Source: Acidisphaera sp. (GTDB lineage Bacteria > Pseudomonadota > Alphaproteobacteria > Acetobacterales > Acetobacteraceae). Taken from it: 64,000 bases of DNA. The first letter of the stretch is position 1; each line of letters begins with the position of its first letter. Shown here in pieces: positions 52,560-63,183 of this stretch. The notes under the pieces were generated by a model that had not been told where the DNA came from, searched no databases, and saw only the letters and a list, made by a program, of their open reading frames with translations. Where the stretch lies: contig JAFAYA010000040.1 of assembly GCA_019240635.1 (NCBI GenBank), forward strand, positions 41,609-105,608, given 5' to 3'. The position numbers were made by a program, and so were the translations under genes.

Positions 52560-54112
52560 CCCAGGCGCCGCCCGCCGCGCCGCCGGTGCTGCCGTTCGCG
52601 GTGATGTGCGTCGGGATGTTCGTCGCATTGCTGGACATCCAGATCGTCGCCTCCTCGCTGCAGGACATCGGTGGCGGCCTCTCGGCGGCGCAGGACCAGA
52701 TAGGCTGGGTGCAGACCGCCTATCTGATCGCCGAGATCATCGTGATCCCGCTCTCGGGCTGGCTGACCCGGGTGTTCTCGACGCGCTGGCTGTTCGCCGG
52801 CTCGGCCGCGGGGTTTACGCTCGCCAGCATGCTCTGCGGGCTGGCCTGGAGCATCCAGAGCATGATCGTGTTCCGCGCGCTGCAGGGGCTGCTCGGCGCG
52901 TCGATGATCCCGACCGTGTTCACCTCCTCGTTCCACTATTTCCAGGGGCGGCGCCGCGTCTATGCGGCCGCGGTGGTCGGCACGATCGCTTCGATCGCGC
53001 CCACGCTCGGCCCGGTGATCGGCGGCTGGATCACCGATACGCTGGACTGGCGCTGGCTGTTCTACATCAACCTGCTGCCGGGCAGCGCGGTCGCCATCCT
53101 GGTTCCGATGCTGGTGAATATCGACCGGCCGGACCACTCGCTGCTCAGGGGCGCGGACTACCCGGGCATCGTCCTGCTGGGGATCGGGCTCGGCACGCTG
53201 GAATACGTGCTGGAGGACGGCACGCGCTGGAACTGGTTCAGCGACTCGACGATCACGACCTGCACCGCCATTGCGGCGGTTGCCGGGGTGCTGTTCGTCA
53301 TCCGCAGCCTGAGCTTCTCGCGCCCGGTCGTCGACTTGCGCGCGCTCGGCGACCGCAACTTCCTGCTGGGCTGCGTGCTGTCCTTCGTCACGGGGATCGG
53401 CATCTTCTCGACGATCTACCTGACGCCGCTGTTCCTCGGTTATGTCCGCGGCTTCAGCGCGTGGCAGACCGGCATCGCCGTGTTCGCCACCGGCGCCGCC
53501 TCGCTGGCGGGGGTGCCCGTGTATGTGGCGCTCGGACGGCGCGTCGACCTGCGCTGGCTGATGATGTTCGGCCTGGCCTCCTTCGGCCTGGCGATGTGGG
53601 GGTTCACCGGCATTACGCACGACTGGGGCGGCGACCAGCTGCTGCTGCCGCAGATCCTGCGCGGCTTTCCCCAGGTCTTCGCGGTGGCGCCGAGCGTGAC
53701 GCTCGGCCTCGGCAGCCTGCCGCCGGCGCGGCTGACCTACGCGAGCGGCCTGTTCAACATGATGCGCAACCTCGGCGGCGCGGTCGGCATCGCGGTCTGC
53801 GGCGCCATCCTGAACGCGCGGACCAATGTCCATTTCCTGGCGATCGCCTCGCACCTGACGCCGGCGAACGCGGCCATGCACCGGTTTGTGCATGACATGG
53901 CACAGCGCTACGCGGCCGTGCCGGGTGCGGCGGCGGAGGGGCAGCAGGCGGCGATCGTGCGGCTCTGGGGCCTCGCGCATCGCGAGGCGGCGACACTGGC
54001 CTATGCCGACGCCTTCCGCGCCATCATGGTCGCCTTCGTCATCGCCACGCTGCTGGTGCCGCTGCTGCGTCGGGTGGCGCCGCCGCCGGTGCCCTCCGCC
54101 GAGGCGCACTGA
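52556..54112 (+). CDS. MFS drug efflux pump, DHA2 family (EmrB type)
   Basis: This 518-residue inner-membrane pump with about 14 helices exports toxic compounds using proton entry. LDIQIVASSLQDIGGGLSAA, QIGWVQTAYLIAEIIVIPLS, RALQGLLGASMIPTVFTSSF and GPVIGGWITDTLDWRWLFYI (motif C region) are DHA2 signatures. It works with the EmrA-type subunit just upstream. The three-gene operon hxlR-emrA-emrB suggests induction by the pump's own substrate. Confidence 0.92.
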   Translation: MTQAPPAAPPVLPFAVMCVGMFVALLDIQIVASSLQDIGGGLSAAQDQIGWVQTAYLIAEIIVIPLSGWLTRVFSTRWLFAGSAAGFTLASMLCGLAWSIQSMIVFRALQGLLGASMIPTVFTSSFHYFQGRRRVYAAAVVGTIASIAPTLGPVIGGWITDTLDWRWLFYINLLPGSAVAILVPMLVNIDRPDHSLLRGADYPGIVLLGIGLGTLEYVLEDGTRWNWFSDSTITTCTAIAAVAGVLFVIRSLSFSRPVVDLRALGDRNFLLGCVLSFVTGIGIFSTIYLTPLFLGYVRGFSAWQTGIAVFATGAASLAGVPVYVALGRRVDLRWLMMFGLASFGLAMWGFTGITHDWGGDQLLLPQILRGFPQVFAVAPSVTLGLGSLPPARLTYASGLFNMMRNLGGAVGIAVCGAILNARTNVHFLAIASHLTPANAAMHRFVHDMAQRYAAVPGAAAEGQQAAIVRLWGLAHREAATLAYADAFRAIMVAFVIATLLVPLLRRVAPPPVPSAEAH

Positions 54113-54145
54113 GGCAGACGCCTGCTTCGCAAGGGAGATTCGTGG

Positions 54146-55078
54146 ATGCGCATTCTCGTGGTGGGCGCCGGCGCGATCGGCGGCTATTTCGGCGGCCGGC
54201 TGCTGCAGGCCGGGCGCGACGTCACGTTCCTGGTGCGCGCCCGACGCGCCACCGAGCTTGCCAGAACCGGGCTGGCGATCCGCAGCCATCTCGGCGACGC
54301 CGATCTCCGCGCGCCCGTGCTCTCCGAAGAGGCGCTCGCGGAGCCGTTCGATCTCGTGCTGCTGGGCTGCAAGGCGTACGACCTCGATGCGGCGATGATC
54401 TCCTTCGCTCGCGCCGTCGGACCCGGCACGGCGATCCTGCCGGTGCTCAACGGCATGCGTCACATGGACGTGCTGGCCGAGCGCTTCGGCGACGGGCGCG
54501 TGCTCGGCGGCCAGTGTGTCATCTCGGCGGCACTCGACCCGGAGGGCCGGATCCTGCACCTCAATGAAGCTCACACGCTCACCTTCGGCGAACCGGACGG
54601 CGCCCAGACCCCGCGCATCGCCGCGATCACGGCGGCGCTGTCGGGCGCGGGCTTCGACGCGGAACGCAGCGAGACGATCCTCCAGGCGATGTGGGAGAAA
54701 TGGGTGTTCATCGCGACGCTCGCCGGCGTGACCTGCCTGATGCGCGGAGCGATCGGCGATGTCGTCGCGGCCGGCGCGGGCGACCTGGCGACCGCGCTGT
54801 TCGACGAATGCGCCGCAATCGCCGCGGCGCAGGGCTTTGCGCCGCGCCCCGCGTTCCGGAAGCGCATGCGCCCGGCCTTCGCGGCACCAGGCTCCCCGAT
54901 GACCGCCTCGATGCTGCGCGACGTCGAGCGCGGCGCGCCGGTCGAGGCCGATCACATCCTGGGCGACCTGCTGGGTCGCGCCGCATCGCCGGAGGACCAG
55001 CCGCTGCTGCGCATCGCACTTGCACATCTGAAGTCATACGAAGCCAGGCGGACGCGGGAGAATGCGGCGGGCGGTTAG
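54146..55078 (+). CDS. 2-dehydropantoate 2-reductase family (ApbA/PanE)
   Basis: This 310-residue NADP-dependent reductase has the N-terminal GAGAIGGYFGGRLLQAGRDV motif, LLGCKAYDLDAA, LPVLNGMRHMD and a C-terminal helical domain with WEKWVFIATLAGVTCLMRGA, which holds the expected catalytic lysine. The asparagine-rich segment usual in true PanE is changed (FIATLAG rather than VNAAINP), so it may act on another 2-oxoacid. It stands 33 bp after the efflux pump gene and may be co-transcribed, though there is no clear functional link. Confidence 0.82.
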   Translation: MRILVVGAGAIGGYFGGRLLQAGRDVTFLVRARRATELARTGLAIRSHLGDADLRAPVLSEEALAEPFDLVLLGCKAYDLDAAMISFARAVGPGTAILPVLNGMRHMDVLAERFGDGRVLGGQCVISAALDPEGRILHLNEAHTLTFGEPDGAQTPRIAAITAALSGAGFDAERSETILQAMWEKWVFIATLAGVTCLMRGAIGDVVAAGAGDLATALFDECAAIAAAQGFAPRPAFRKRMRPAFAAPGSPMTASMLRDVERGAPVEADHILGDLLGRAASPEDQPLLRIALAHLKSYEARRTRENAAGG

Positions 55079-55572
55079 GCCGGATCGGTCCGTATCTCCG
55101 TCAGGCCCGCTTCCAGCACCGCGCGCAGATCGAGCGCGGCCAGGGCGATACAGCCGGCGGTGGGGGCGAAATCGCCTGTGGCGACGTGCAGGAAGATCGC
55201 CGAGCCGCGGCCGCGCTCGACCGGGGCGTCGTTCCAGCCGAGCACGCCGACGATGTCGTAGAGCCCGTCCGATCGCCACAGCTCTTCGCATCGCGCGGCA
55301 TGCGGCAGCCGCACGATCCGGTTGTAGTCGGGATGGGCGGGGTCGTCGCACCAGCCGTCCTGTGCGCCGATCGGCTCGAGTGGCACGGCGCAGGCCGGCG
55401 GGGGCACGCGGTCGGCGCGGTACAGCACGCGCCGCAGCGGCAGGGTGCCGGCCGGGGTGGCGCCGTCGCCCTCCTGCTTGTCGGGCCGCACCCCGCCCCG
55501 GCCGATCGCGGCGCGGAACGCCCGGCCTGCCAGCACGAGCCGCCCCTCCGGCCGAAGCGTCGCCTGCACCAC
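55075..55572 (-). CDS. Small YkuD-domain protein (L,D-transpeptidase-like)
   Basis: This 165-residue protein covers just a YkuD-type domain. It has the conserved GDGATPAGTLPLRRVLYRAD stretch and the catalytic pattern IFLHVATGDFAPTAGCIALA, with the His and the Cys of the SxGC motif (here TAGC). No signal peptide is visible, unlike peptidoglycan transpeptidases, so the location and substrate are unclear. It overlaps the end of the convergent reductase gene by four bases and lies 9 bp after ribA on the same strand. Confidence 0.83.
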   Translation of the reverse strand: MVQATLRPEGRLVLAGRAFRAAIGRGGVRPDKQEGDGATPAGTLPLRRVLYRADRVPPPACAVPLEPIGAQDGWCDDPAHPDYNRIVRLPHAARCEELWRSDGLYDIVGVLGWNDAPVERGRGSAIFLHVATGDFAPTAGCIALAALDLRAVLEAGLTEIRTDPA

Positions 55573-55581
55573 GGCCGCCTC

Positions 55582-56718
55582 TCAGTCGAGCAGGTGGCCG
55601 AGCCGCCGCGCCTTGGCGGCCAGGTAGCGATCGTTCACCCCGTTGGGCGGAACGACGTGGCCGACGCGCTCCACCACCTCGACGCCGCAAGCCGCCAGCG
55701 CGGCGAGCTTGTGCGGATTGTTGGTCAGCAGCCGCACCCGACGGACGCCCAGCGCCTCCAGCATGACGGCGGCGGGCAAAAAACTCCGCTCGTCCACCGC
55801 CCAGCCGAGGGCGCGGTTGGCGTCCAGGGTATCGAGCCCGCGATCCTGCAGCGCATAGGCGCGCAGCTTGTTCACGAGGCCGATGCCGCGCCCCTCCTGT
55901 GCCAGGTAGATCACCACGCCCGCGCCGTCCTCGGCGATGCGGCGGATCGCGCCGCGAAGCTGCGCGCCGCAATCGCAGCGCAGGCTGCCGAGCAGGTCGC
56001 CGGTGAAGCACTCGGAGTGCACACGCACCAGCGGAGCGGCCACCGTCTCCGGCGCGCCGATGACGATGGCCAGGTGCTCGATCCCGCCGTCGCTCGGGCG
56101 GAAGGCCACCACGCGGGCGTCGCGCGCGTCCTCGAGCGGCACGTGCGCCTCGGCGACCGGACGCAGGCCGATGCTCAGGCTCGCGGGATAGTCCAGTACG
56201 TCGGCGGCGGCGACGCCCAGCACAATCTCGGGCGGTGCTCGCCGGGCGGGTGCCGCGAGCACCGCCGGCAGCAGCCGGCCGAGCTTGGTCAGCATCAGCG
56301 CGGTGGCGGCGTCGGCCGGGGCCGGGGCCGGGGTCGGCGAGGCCGCGATGATCTGCTCGGCGGTGGGGTCGGCGAGGCTGCGCAGCGCGGCCGGCCGGCG
56401 CAGGACGGCGTTGAGCCGCAGTGCCTGCACGGTCGCCTCGGCCTGCGCCGGCCGGCGCAGCAGCGCGGCGGCGCGCGCCGGGGCGAGCAGCAGCACCGGG
56501 TCCTCGGCCGCCAGTGCGAAGAACTCCGCCAGCCCGCGTTCCTGCGCCGTCTCGGCAGCCAGCAGCACCAGGGTCTGGGCGCCGACCAGCAGAACCGGGG
56601 CGCCGCGCCGCAGGTCGGCGGCTGCCCGGTGCACCGCGCGCAGCCGCAGCGATGCATCCGTCGCGCCGTCGCCCTTCGTATCAGGGGGAGCGGGGCGGGC
56701 GGGGAGCGAAGGGTTCAT
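55582..56718 (-). CDS. ribA: GTP cyclohydrolase II with degenerate N-terminal RibB-like domain
   Basis: This 378-residue enzyme performs the first step of riboflavin synthesis, opening GTP. The C-terminal domain (about 185-378) is a complete RibA: VRVHSECFTGDLLGSLRCDC with the three zinc cysteines (C237, C248, C250), IYLAQEGRGIGLVNKLRAYA, and RRVRLLTNNPHKLAAL. The first 170 residues look like a worn RibB (dihydroxybutanone-phosphate synthase) domain without its acidic active-site motif. This layout is common in alphaproteobacteria. No other rib genes are in the window. Confidence 0.92.
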   Translation of the reverse strand: MNPSLPARPAPPDTKGDGATDASLRLRAVHRAAADLRRGAPVLLVGAQTLVLLAAETAQERGLAEFFALAAEDPVLLLAPARAAALLRRPAQAEATVQALRLNAVLRRPAALRSLADPTAEQIIAASPTPAPAPADAATALMLTKLGRLLPAVLAAPARRAPPEIVLGVAAADVLDYPASLSIGLRPVAEAHVPLEDARDARVVAFRPSDGGIEHLAIVIGAPETVAAPLVRVHSECFTGDLLGSLRCDCGAQLRGAIRRIAEDGAGVVIYLAQEGRGIGLVNKLRAYALQDRGLDTLDANRALGWAVDERSFLPAAVMLEALGVRRVRLLTNNPHKLAALAACGVEVVERVGHVVPPNGVNDRYLAAKARRLGHLLD

Positions 56719-57011
56719 ACAGACATGGTGACGGGGTTTCGTGGTTTGGCCAGTCGGTTTCGGCGTGCCGGAGACCGCCTGGGCGCTCGGCGCCTCGTCG
56801 ATCTGCGACGGGTATATGGGGCGGCGCCGGCCGCCTGTCCTGCCCTGAGTTCACGAAAAAGTGTGCAGGGACGGCGAGGATCGGGCAGAATGACTGCGGC
56901 TGATTTCGCGTTGGCTGTGCAATCGGGCATGCGGCACCAACTGGTGAACGGGCCCCGTCGGCGCCGCGACATCTGGCATGAGCGGGCGATCGGATCGTGC
57001 GAGGACTGACG

Positions 57012-57731
57012 ATGGCGGGCGAGCGGCCCATCCTGATTGTCGATGACGATCGCGCGCTGCGCGCGACGCTGGCCGAGCAGCTCGCCGTGGACGGCGAGTT
57101 TGCGGCGAGCGAGGCGGCGACGGCGAGCGAGGCGGAGGCCAAGGTTACCGCGCGCGACACCCGCTTTGACGCGGTGATCCTCGACGTGCGGCTGCCGGAC
57201 GGTGATGGGCGTGATCTCTGCGCCCGGCTGCGCCGCGCCGGCATCAAGGTGCCGATCATCATGCTGACCGGGTCGGACGAGGAATCCGACGTGGTGCGCG
57301 GCCTGGACGCCGGTGCCAACGACTACATCGCCAAGCCGTTCCGGCTGAATGAGCTGCTGGCCAGGCTGCGCGCCCAGCTGCGCATCTTCGAGAACAGCGA
57401 GGACGCGGTGTTCTCGATTGGCCCGTACACGTTCCGTCCGGCCGCCAAGCTGCTGCAGGATCCGGCGAAGAATCGCCGCATCCGCCTCACCGAGAAGGAG
57501 GCGGCGATCCTGAAATTCCTCTACCGCGCCGGCACCCGGCCGGTCGCGCGGCAGGTGCTGCTCAACGAGGTCTGGGGCTACAACGCCGCGGTCACCACGC
57601 ACACGCTGGAGACGCACATCTACCGGCTGCGCCAGAAGATCGAGCCGGACCCCTCCAACGCCCGCCTGCTCGTCACCGAGGGCGGCGGCTACCGGCTCGA
57701 TCCGGACGGCCTCCCGATGGCGGCTTCCTAA
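57012..57731 (+). CDS. OmpR-family response regulator
   Basis: This 239-residue two-component regulator has a receiver domain (residues 5-120) with the acidic pocket DDD (11-13), phosphoacceptor D58 (VILDVRLPDGDG), T86 region (IMLTGSDEES) and K108 (YIAKPFRLNELLAR). A winged-helix DNA-binding domain follows (about 140-235: RLTEKEAAILKFLYRAGTRP, VTTHTLETHIYRLRQKIEPD). No sensor kinase gene is adjacent, so it is an orphan here. I chose the ATG at 57012 with GAGG upstream. Confidence 0.92.
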   Translation: MAGERPILIVDDDRALRATLAEQLAVDGEFAASEAATASEAEAKVTARDTRFDAVILDVRLPDGDGRDLCARLRRAGIKVPIIMLTGSDEESDVVRGLDAGANDYIAKPFRLNELLARLRAQLRIFENSEDAVFSIGPYTFRPAAKLLQDPAKNRRIRLTEKEAAILKFLYRAGTRPVARQVLLNEVWGYNAAVTTHTLETHIYRLRQKIEPDPSNARLLVTEGGGYRLDPDGLPMAAS

Positions 57732-57745
57732 CCGGCTCACGCCAG

Positions 57746-58561
57746 CTAAAGAGCCAGCTCGACGCACACCGGCACATGGTCGGATGGCTGCGGCCAGTCG
57801 CGCGCGTCTTTCAGCGTGACCTGCCGGACCAGAGCGGGGGCGAGGTCGTGCGTCACCCAGACATGGTCGAGCCGGCGGCCGCGGTCGGAGGCGCGCCAGT
57901 CGATATTGCGGTATGACCACCACGTGTAGTGCTTGTGCTCGGCCGGCACGAAGCGACGGACGGCATCGGTGAACCCGGTCGCCAGCCATGCCGTGAGACC
58001 CTCCGTCTCCGGCGGCGTGTGACTGACCACCTTGAGAAGCTGACGATGGCTCCAGACGTCGTGCTCGAGCGGGGCGATGTTCAGGTCCCCGACCAGGATG
58101 CTGCGAGCCGGCGGGGTCGTGGCGAACCAGCCGGTCGCCTCGGCGACGAAGTCGAGCTTGTGGCGGTATTTCGGGTTTGCCGCGGGATCGGGCACGTCGC
58201 CGCCGGCCGGCACGTAGAAGTCGTGCAGCACGACCGGCTCGCCGGGGACGTCCAGCCGCACCGCGAGGTGCCGGCAATCGCCCTTGCTGCACCAGTCCGG
58301 CGCGTCCGACTGCTCCTCGAAGGGCACGCGGGAGAACACCGCCACTCCGTTGTAGCCCTTCATCCCCCGGAAGGCGACGAATGGGAACCCGAGCGATTTC
58401 GGGACTTTCGCCGGGAACAGCGGGTCCGCCACCTTCGTCTCCTGCAGGCAGATCACGTCCGGCGACACGCCGTCGATCAGCCGGCGCAGCAGCGGCGCGC
58501 GTAGGCGGAGCGAGTTGATGTTCCAGGTCGCGACGCGCAGGCGCCGCCGTCGTGGCGCCAT
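57746..58561 (-). CDS. xthA: Exodeoxyribonuclease III
   Basis: This 271-residue AP endonuclease/3' exonuclease acts in base-excision repair. Family motifs are RVATWNINSLRLRAPLLRRL, VICLQETKVADPLFP (metal-binding Glu), YNGVAVFSR, ILVGDLNIAPLEHDVW and the final RRLDHVWVTHDL and SDHVPVCVEL with the catalytic Asp-His. The ATG at 58561 shares its first base with the TGA stop of the FAH-family gene (TGATG), so the two are coupled. The upstream extension of this frame is the shadow of that gene. Confidence 0.93.
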   Translation of the reverse strand: MAPRRRRLRVATWNINSLRLRAPLLRRLIDGVSPDVICLQETKVADPLFPAKVPKSLGFPFVAFRGMKGYNGVAVFSRVPFEEQSDAPDWCSKGDCRHLAVRLDVPGEPVVLHDFYVPAGGDVPDPAANPKYRHKLDFVAEATGWFATTPPARSILVGDLNIAPLEHDVWSHRQLLKVVSHTPPETEGLTAWLATGFTDAVRRFVPAEHKHYTWWSYRNIDWRASDRGRRLDHVWVTHDLAPALVRQVTLKDARDWPQPSDHVPVCVELAL

Positions 58562-59247
58562 CAGACGATCCGCGTGCGGACGCTGCCGACCGCTTCGATT
58601 TGCCCCTCCAGCAGGTCGCCGCGGCGCACCGCCGCGACCCCCTCGGGCGTGCCGGTGAAGATGAGGTCGCCGGGCGCCAGCCGCACCAGGCGCGACAGGT
58701 AGGCGATCGTCTCGGCAACGCTCCAGATGAGCTGCGAGAGGTCGGATTTCTGACGCACCGCGCCATTCACCCTGAGCTCGATCGCTCCTTTCGCGGGATG
58801 GCCGATGCGCGCTGCGGGTGCCAGCTCTCCGGTGGGGGCGGAGGCGTCGAACCCCTTGCCCATCTCCCAGGGCTTTCCCTCCTTCTTGGCTTGGCCCTGC
58901 AGGTCGCGCCGGGTCATGTCCAGGCCCGCCGCATAGCCCCAGACGTGGTCGAGCGCCCGGCTCTCCGGGATGTCGGCGCCGCCCGTGCCGATCGCCGCCA
59001 CCAGCTCCATTTCGTGGTGGAGGTCCTCTGTCATCGGCGGATAGGGCATGTCGGCCTCGCGGGTCAGCAGCGCGTCCGCCGGCTTGCTGAAGAAGAAGGG
59101 CGGCTCGCGGTCGGGGTCGGCGCCCATCTCGCGGGCGTGCGCGGCGTAGTTGCGGCCGACGCAGAAGATGCGGCGGACGGGAAAGGCGCCGCCGCCCGCG
59201 ACGGCAAGCGCAGCCTGTGGCGGGGGCGTAATCACGTATTCTGGCAT
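58561..59247 (-). CDS. Fumarylacetoacetate hydrolase-family protein (FAHD1-like)
   Basis: This 228-residue cytoplasmic hydrolase or decarboxylase has [27 protein letters not shown], the metal site [28 protein letters not shown] and [23 protein letters not shown]1-type proteins act as acylpyruvate hydrolases or oxaloacetate decarboxylases. The length is typical for that subgroup. It is coupled to xthA, with which it has no obvious functional link. Confidence 0.9.
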   Translation of the reverse strand: MPEYVITPPPQAALAVAGGGAFPVRRIFCVGRNYAAHAREMGADPDREPPFFFSKPADALLTREADMPYPPMTEDLHHEMELVAAIGTGGADIPESRALDHVWGYAAGLDMTRRDLQGQAKKEGKPWEMGKGFDASAPTGELAPAARIGHPAKGAIELRVNGAVRQKSDLSQLIWSVAETIAYLSRLVRLAPGDLIFTGTPEGVAAVRRGDLLEGQIEAVGSVRTRIV

Positions 59248-59312
59248 GCTGGATCCCGGCGAAATCGGCGCCAGGATAGCCGGCCGCAGACGGCCGGATA
59301 AGCCCGGCCGCG

Positions 59313-62300
59313 CTACCCCGCTTCACGCCAAACGCCGGCCAACTGGCGCTCGATCAGCCGGGCGTAGAAGCCGCGCCGCGCGAGCAGCTCGCCGTGCGCG
59401 CCCGCTTCGATCACTCGCCCGCCGTCCAGCACCAGGATGGTGTCGGCCGCCTGGATGGTGGAGAGCCGGTGGGCGATGATGATCGTCGTGCGGTTGCGCA
59501 TCAGCCGGTCGAGTGCGGCGCGGATCTGCTGCTCATTGATCGTGTCGAGGTGCGAGGTCGCCTCGTCCAGGATCAGCACCGGCGCGTCGCGCAGGAAGGC
59601 GCGCGCGATGGCGATGCGCTGGCGCTGACCGCCGGATAGCTGCACCCCGCGCTCGCCGACGCGCGTGCGCAGGCCGTCCGGCAGCCGTGCCACGAATTCG
59701 GTGAGCGCCGCGTTCTCAAGCGCCTGGCAGATCGCCGCCTCGTCGGCGTCTGGGCGGGCGAGCCGAATGTTCGCTTCCAGAGTATCGTTGAACAGATAGG
59801 TGTCCTGCGCGACCAGTGCGACGCGCGCGCGCAGGCCGTCCAGCGACAGTCGGCGCAGATCGACGCCATCCAGCGTGATGGCGCCGGATTGCGGATCCCA
59901 GAAGCGTAGCAGCAGGTTGGCGATGGTGGTCTTGCCGGCACCGGACGGCCCGACCAGGGCCACGGTGGCGCCGGCCGGGACCGAAAAGCTCACCCCCGAG
60001 AGTGCCGGGCGCTGCCGGCCGGGATAGGCGAACTCCACGCGCTCGAAGGCAAGCGCCGAGCCCCCGGCGGGTGCGGCGGGCATGACCGGACCGTCGGTGA
60101 TCGGCACCGGCTCCGCCTCCACCACGTGCAGTCGGCGTGTCGAGGCGATGGTGTCGGCAAGCTGACGGCCGACCTGGGCGATTTCGGAGACCGGCAGGAA
60201 GGCGGCGATGGCGACCAGCACCAGCAGCGGCAGCAGCCCCGGCGCGATCCAGCCGCGCTGCGCCAGCACCGCCCCGCCCACCGCGACCGCCAGCCCGCCG
60301 AGGCCGGTCGCGATCTCCAGCCCCGCCGTCTGCTGCGCGAGGTCGCCGAGCAGCACGAGCCGCTGGCAATGGTAGCGCCGCACGAGGTCCATGAACGCGG
60401 TCCGCCGCGCCGCGGTCGCCTCGAAGGCGATCAGCTCCGCCAGGCCCTGGATGGTCTCCGTCACATGCGCGCCCAGCTCGCCCAGCACCGCGCGCGCCTG
60501 CGAGCCGGTCCGGTCGATGCGCCGCCGGCCGAGAATCGGCGACAGCCCTGCCCAGGCCAGGAAGGGCAGCAAGGCGAGCGCCAGCGGCCACGCCGTGACG
60601 CCCAGCAGCGCCAGCACGGCCATCGGCACCAGCACGGCGACGAAGGCCGGCGCCACCGTGTGGGCGTAGAAATACTCGACGGTCTCGACGTCCTGGGTGG
60701 CCAGCGCCACGAGGTCGCCGGAGCGGCGGCGGAGCAGATAGGCAGGCGCCAGGGCGTCCAGCCTGGCGAACAACGCGATGCGCATCTCGGCAAGCAGCCG
60801 ATAGGCCATGGCGTGCGCCATCCAGGATTCCAGCCAGTGCAGCAGCGCGGCCAGCGGGGCTGACAGCAGCAGGGCGGCGATCAGTGCCGTCGTCGGGCGG
60901 CCCGCCTTCACCCCGGCGATCACCAGCGCGCCGAGCGCGCCTACGCCGATGAAGGCGGAGACCCGGCCGACGCCGCAGGCCACCGTCAGCGCCAGCCGGC
61001 CGCGCCACGGCCGGATGAAGCCGAGCAAGGTGGCGATCGTCTGCGGACAGCCAACCTCCGCCGCGTCGGCCGAGAGCGCGCGCACCTCAACGCTCGTGGC
61101 CGCCTCGGCGACCGCCGGCTGTGCGGCGGCGGCGGCCGGCAACGCCTGCACCACGCCGTGCGCCGGAGCGGCTAGCTGTGGCGCCATCAGCCGGCGATAG
61201 GGCCCGTCCTCCGCGATCAGCGCGTCGTGCCGGCCGCTCTGCACCACCCGTCCGTGGTCGAGCACGAGGATGCGGTCGGCGCCAATTACGCTGGAGAGGC
61301 GATGCGCGAGGATCAGGGTGGTGCGGCCCTGCATGAGCCGGTCGAGCGCCTGCTGGATCTCCGCCTCGTTCTCGGCGTCCACCGCCGAGAGTGCCTCGTC
61401 GAGCACCAGGATCGGCGCGTCACGCAACAGCGCGCGGGCGATCGCCAGGCGTTGGCGCTGGCCGCCGGAGAGTCGCGCGCCGCGCTCGCCGATCACGGTG
61501 GCGTAGCCGTCGGGCAGGGCGGCGATGAAGTCATGGGCGTTGGCGGCGCGGGCGGCGGCGACCATCGCGGTCTCGCTCGCCTCCGGCCTGCCGAGTCGAA
61601 GATTGTCCGCGACCGTGCCGTGGAACAGGTAGGTGTCCTGCGCCACCACGGCGATCATGCGGCGGACCTGCCGAGGATCGAGGTCGCGCAGGTCGTGCCC
61701 GCCGATCCGCACCGCGCCAGACTGCGGGTCGTAGAGGCGCAGCAACAGCCGGACGATCGAGGATTTGCCGGCCCCGCTCGGCCCGACGATGCCGACGCGC
61801 TCGCCCGCCGCGGCCGTGAAGCTCAGACCCTCATGCGCCGGGCGCCGGCGACCGGGATAGGCGAAGCCCACCCCGGCGAACGCGATCTCTGCGCGCAATG
61901 CCCGCGCTTCGCCGCCTCCTTCCGGAAGGCCGCCGTCCGCCTCCAGCAGCGCGTGCACGCCGACGGCCGCGGACTGGCCGACCATGCCGTGATGCAGCAC
62001 GGTGCGCAGGTCGCGCAGCGGTCGGAAGATTTCGGTCCCGGCCATTAGCACGATGAGCAGCGCCTCCAGGCTCATCTGGCCGTTGCGTACCCGCCAGGCG
62101 CCGAGCGCCAGGGCCGCGGCGGCGCCGGCCCCCGTGCCGAGATCGGTCATGCCGCGCGTCAGCAGGCTCAGCCCGAGCACCCACTGCGTGCTCCGGGAGA
62201 GCGCGCGTGCCTTCGTTGCCAGCATGCGGCCGTAGGCCTTGCTCTGGCCGAAGGCTTTCAAGGTCGGCAGCCCCTGCACGGCATCCAGAAACTCCTCGCC

Positions 62301-62882
62301 GAACGCCTTCAGGGCCTGCTGTCGGGCGAGTGACGCGCGCCGGTCGTGACGATGGACCAGCTGCGGCAGCAGCAGCGTGAACAGTGCGGCGGCGAGCAAA
62401 ACGCCGGCCACCTGCCAGTCCCAGAACGCGATGAAGGCGAAGATTGCGAGCGGTGCCGCGGCGGCGATGCAGAGCTGCGGCACGTACTGGCCGTAGAACG
62501 CCTGGAGCTGCTCGACGCCGTCCACCATGGAGAGCATGACGCCGCCGGTGCGCTCGGCGCCGAACCAGGCCGGGCCGAGGGCGACGACGCGGTCGAAAAG
62601 CGCGCCGCGCAGCCGGTCCTGCACGCGTGCGGCGGTGCCATGGGCGATGAGGGTGCGCCGATGGTCGAGCCAGGCGCGCAGCACGACGCAGCCGGCCGCC
62701 CCAGCGCCGGCGATCGCAATTGATCGCGCCGCGGCCCCGCCGAACACCAGCGCCAGCAGCCGGCCGAGGAAGACGAAGCGCCCGATGCCGAACGCCATCG
62801 CGAGCAGGCCGACCAGGATCGCCAGCGCGATCCGGCCGCGCAGCCCGCGCGTCAGGCGCCACAGCTTTGGGTCGAAATACAT
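59313..62882 (-). CDS. Single-chain double ABC exporter (CydD-CydC-like fusion)
   Basis: This 1189-residue inner-membrane protein comprises two complete ABC half-transporters in one chain. Half 1 has membrane helices (about 18-300) and an ATPase domain with Walker [10 protein letters not shown] (367-375), [12 protein letters not shown] (471 on) and Walker B ILVLDE (491-496). An Ala-rich linker spans about 570-610. Half 2 has helices (about 618-900) and an ATPase with Walker [10 protein letters not shown] (978-986). [20 protein letters not shown] and [20 protein letters not shown] in half 1 recall CydD, whose heterodimer with CydC exports cysteine or glutathione. No cydAB genes are nearby. The export of thiols is an inference. 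Confidence 0.85.
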   Translation of the reverse strand: MYFDPKLWRLTRGLRGRIALAILVGLLAMAFGIGRFVFLGRLLALVFGGAAARSIAIAGAGAAGCVVLRAWLDHRRTLIAHGTAARVQDRLRGALFDRVVALGPAWFGAERTGGVMLSMVDGVEQLQAFYGQYVPQLCIAAAAPLAIFAFIAFWDWQVAGVLLAAALFTLLLPQLVHRHDRRASLARQQALKAFGEEFLDAVQGLPTLKAFGQSKAYGRMLATKARALSRSTQWVLGLSLLTRGMTDLGTGAGAAAALALGAWRVRNGQMSLEALLIVLMAGTEIFRPLRDLRTVLHHGMVGQSAAVGVHALLEADGGLPEGGGEARALRAEIAFAGVGFAYPGRRRPAHEGLSFTAAAGERVGIVGPSGAGKSSIVRLLLRLYDPQSGAVRIGGHDLRDLDPRQVRRMIAVVAQDTYLFHGTVADNLRLGRPEASETAMVAAARAANAHDFIAALPDGYATVIGERGARLSGGQRQRLAIARALLRDAPILVLDEALSAVDAENEAEIQQALDRLMQGRTTLILAHRLSSVIGADRILVLDHGRVVQSGRHDALIAEDGPYRRLMAPQLAAPAHGVVQALPAAAAAQPAVAEAATSVEVRALSADAAEVGCPQTIATLLGFIRPWRGRLALTVACGVGRVSAFIGVGALGALVIAGVKAGRPTTALIAALLLSAPLAALLHWLESWMAHAMAYRLLAEMRIALFARLDALAPAYLLRRRSGDLVALATQDVETVEYFYAHTVAPAFVAVLVPMAVLALLGVTAWPLALALLPFLAWAGLSPILGRRRIDRTGSQARAVLGELGAHVTETIQGLAELIAFEATAARRTAFMDLVRRYHCQRLVLLGDLAQQTAGLEIATGLGGLAVAVGGAVLAQRGWIAPGLLPLLVLVAIAAFLPVSEIAQVGRQLADTIASTRRLHVVEAEPVPITDGPVMPAAPAGGSALAFERVEFAYPGRQRPALSGVSFSVPAGATVALVGPSGAGKTTIANLLLRFWDPQSGAITLDGVDLRRLSLDGLRARVALVAQDTYLFNDTLEANIRLARPDADEAAICQALENAALTEFVARLPDGLRTRVGERGVQLSGGQRQRIAIARAFLRDAPVLILDEATSHLDTINEQQIRAALDRLMRNRTTIIIAHRLSTIQAADTILVLDGGRVIEAGAHGELLARRGFYARLIERQLAGVWREAG

Positions 62883-63183
62883 GCCCTCGTCCTTAGAGAC
62901 CCGCCTGATAAGCTGCTACAGCCGCCATCTGGCGCGGCCTTCTGCGCTTCCGGTCCTCACGGCCCCGACGACCGCTCCGCTCCTGTTCTCGAAAGCCACG
63001 TCAGCTGACTCGCGGTAGCGCATTCTCAAACGGTCTCTTGGCAAACCCGGAACGCAGGGTCCGGAATGATGACGACCGGCGGGATCTGAGCGTCCGGTGC
63101 TTAACCGCTTTTTATCCGAATTCGCCGCAGCCTGCCATGCCGCCGCCTGACACGGCGCACGCAACTTTGACGCAGGAGTTCTC
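62883..63183. other. Intergenic, divergent promoter region
   Basis: I see no gene here. It contains the divergent start regions of the double ABC exporter and of the one-module protein. An AT-rich patch CGCTTTTTATCCGAATTCG (about 63109-63127) could hold the promoter of the latter, and AGGAG about 10 nt before 63184 is its ribosome binding site. Confidence 0.4.

Noticed and set aside
52175..55027. 950-codon minus-strand open frame opposite the efflux pump genes
   Set aside because: It is antisense to EmrA-, EmrB- and PanE-like genes with intact motifs. The translation is low complexity.
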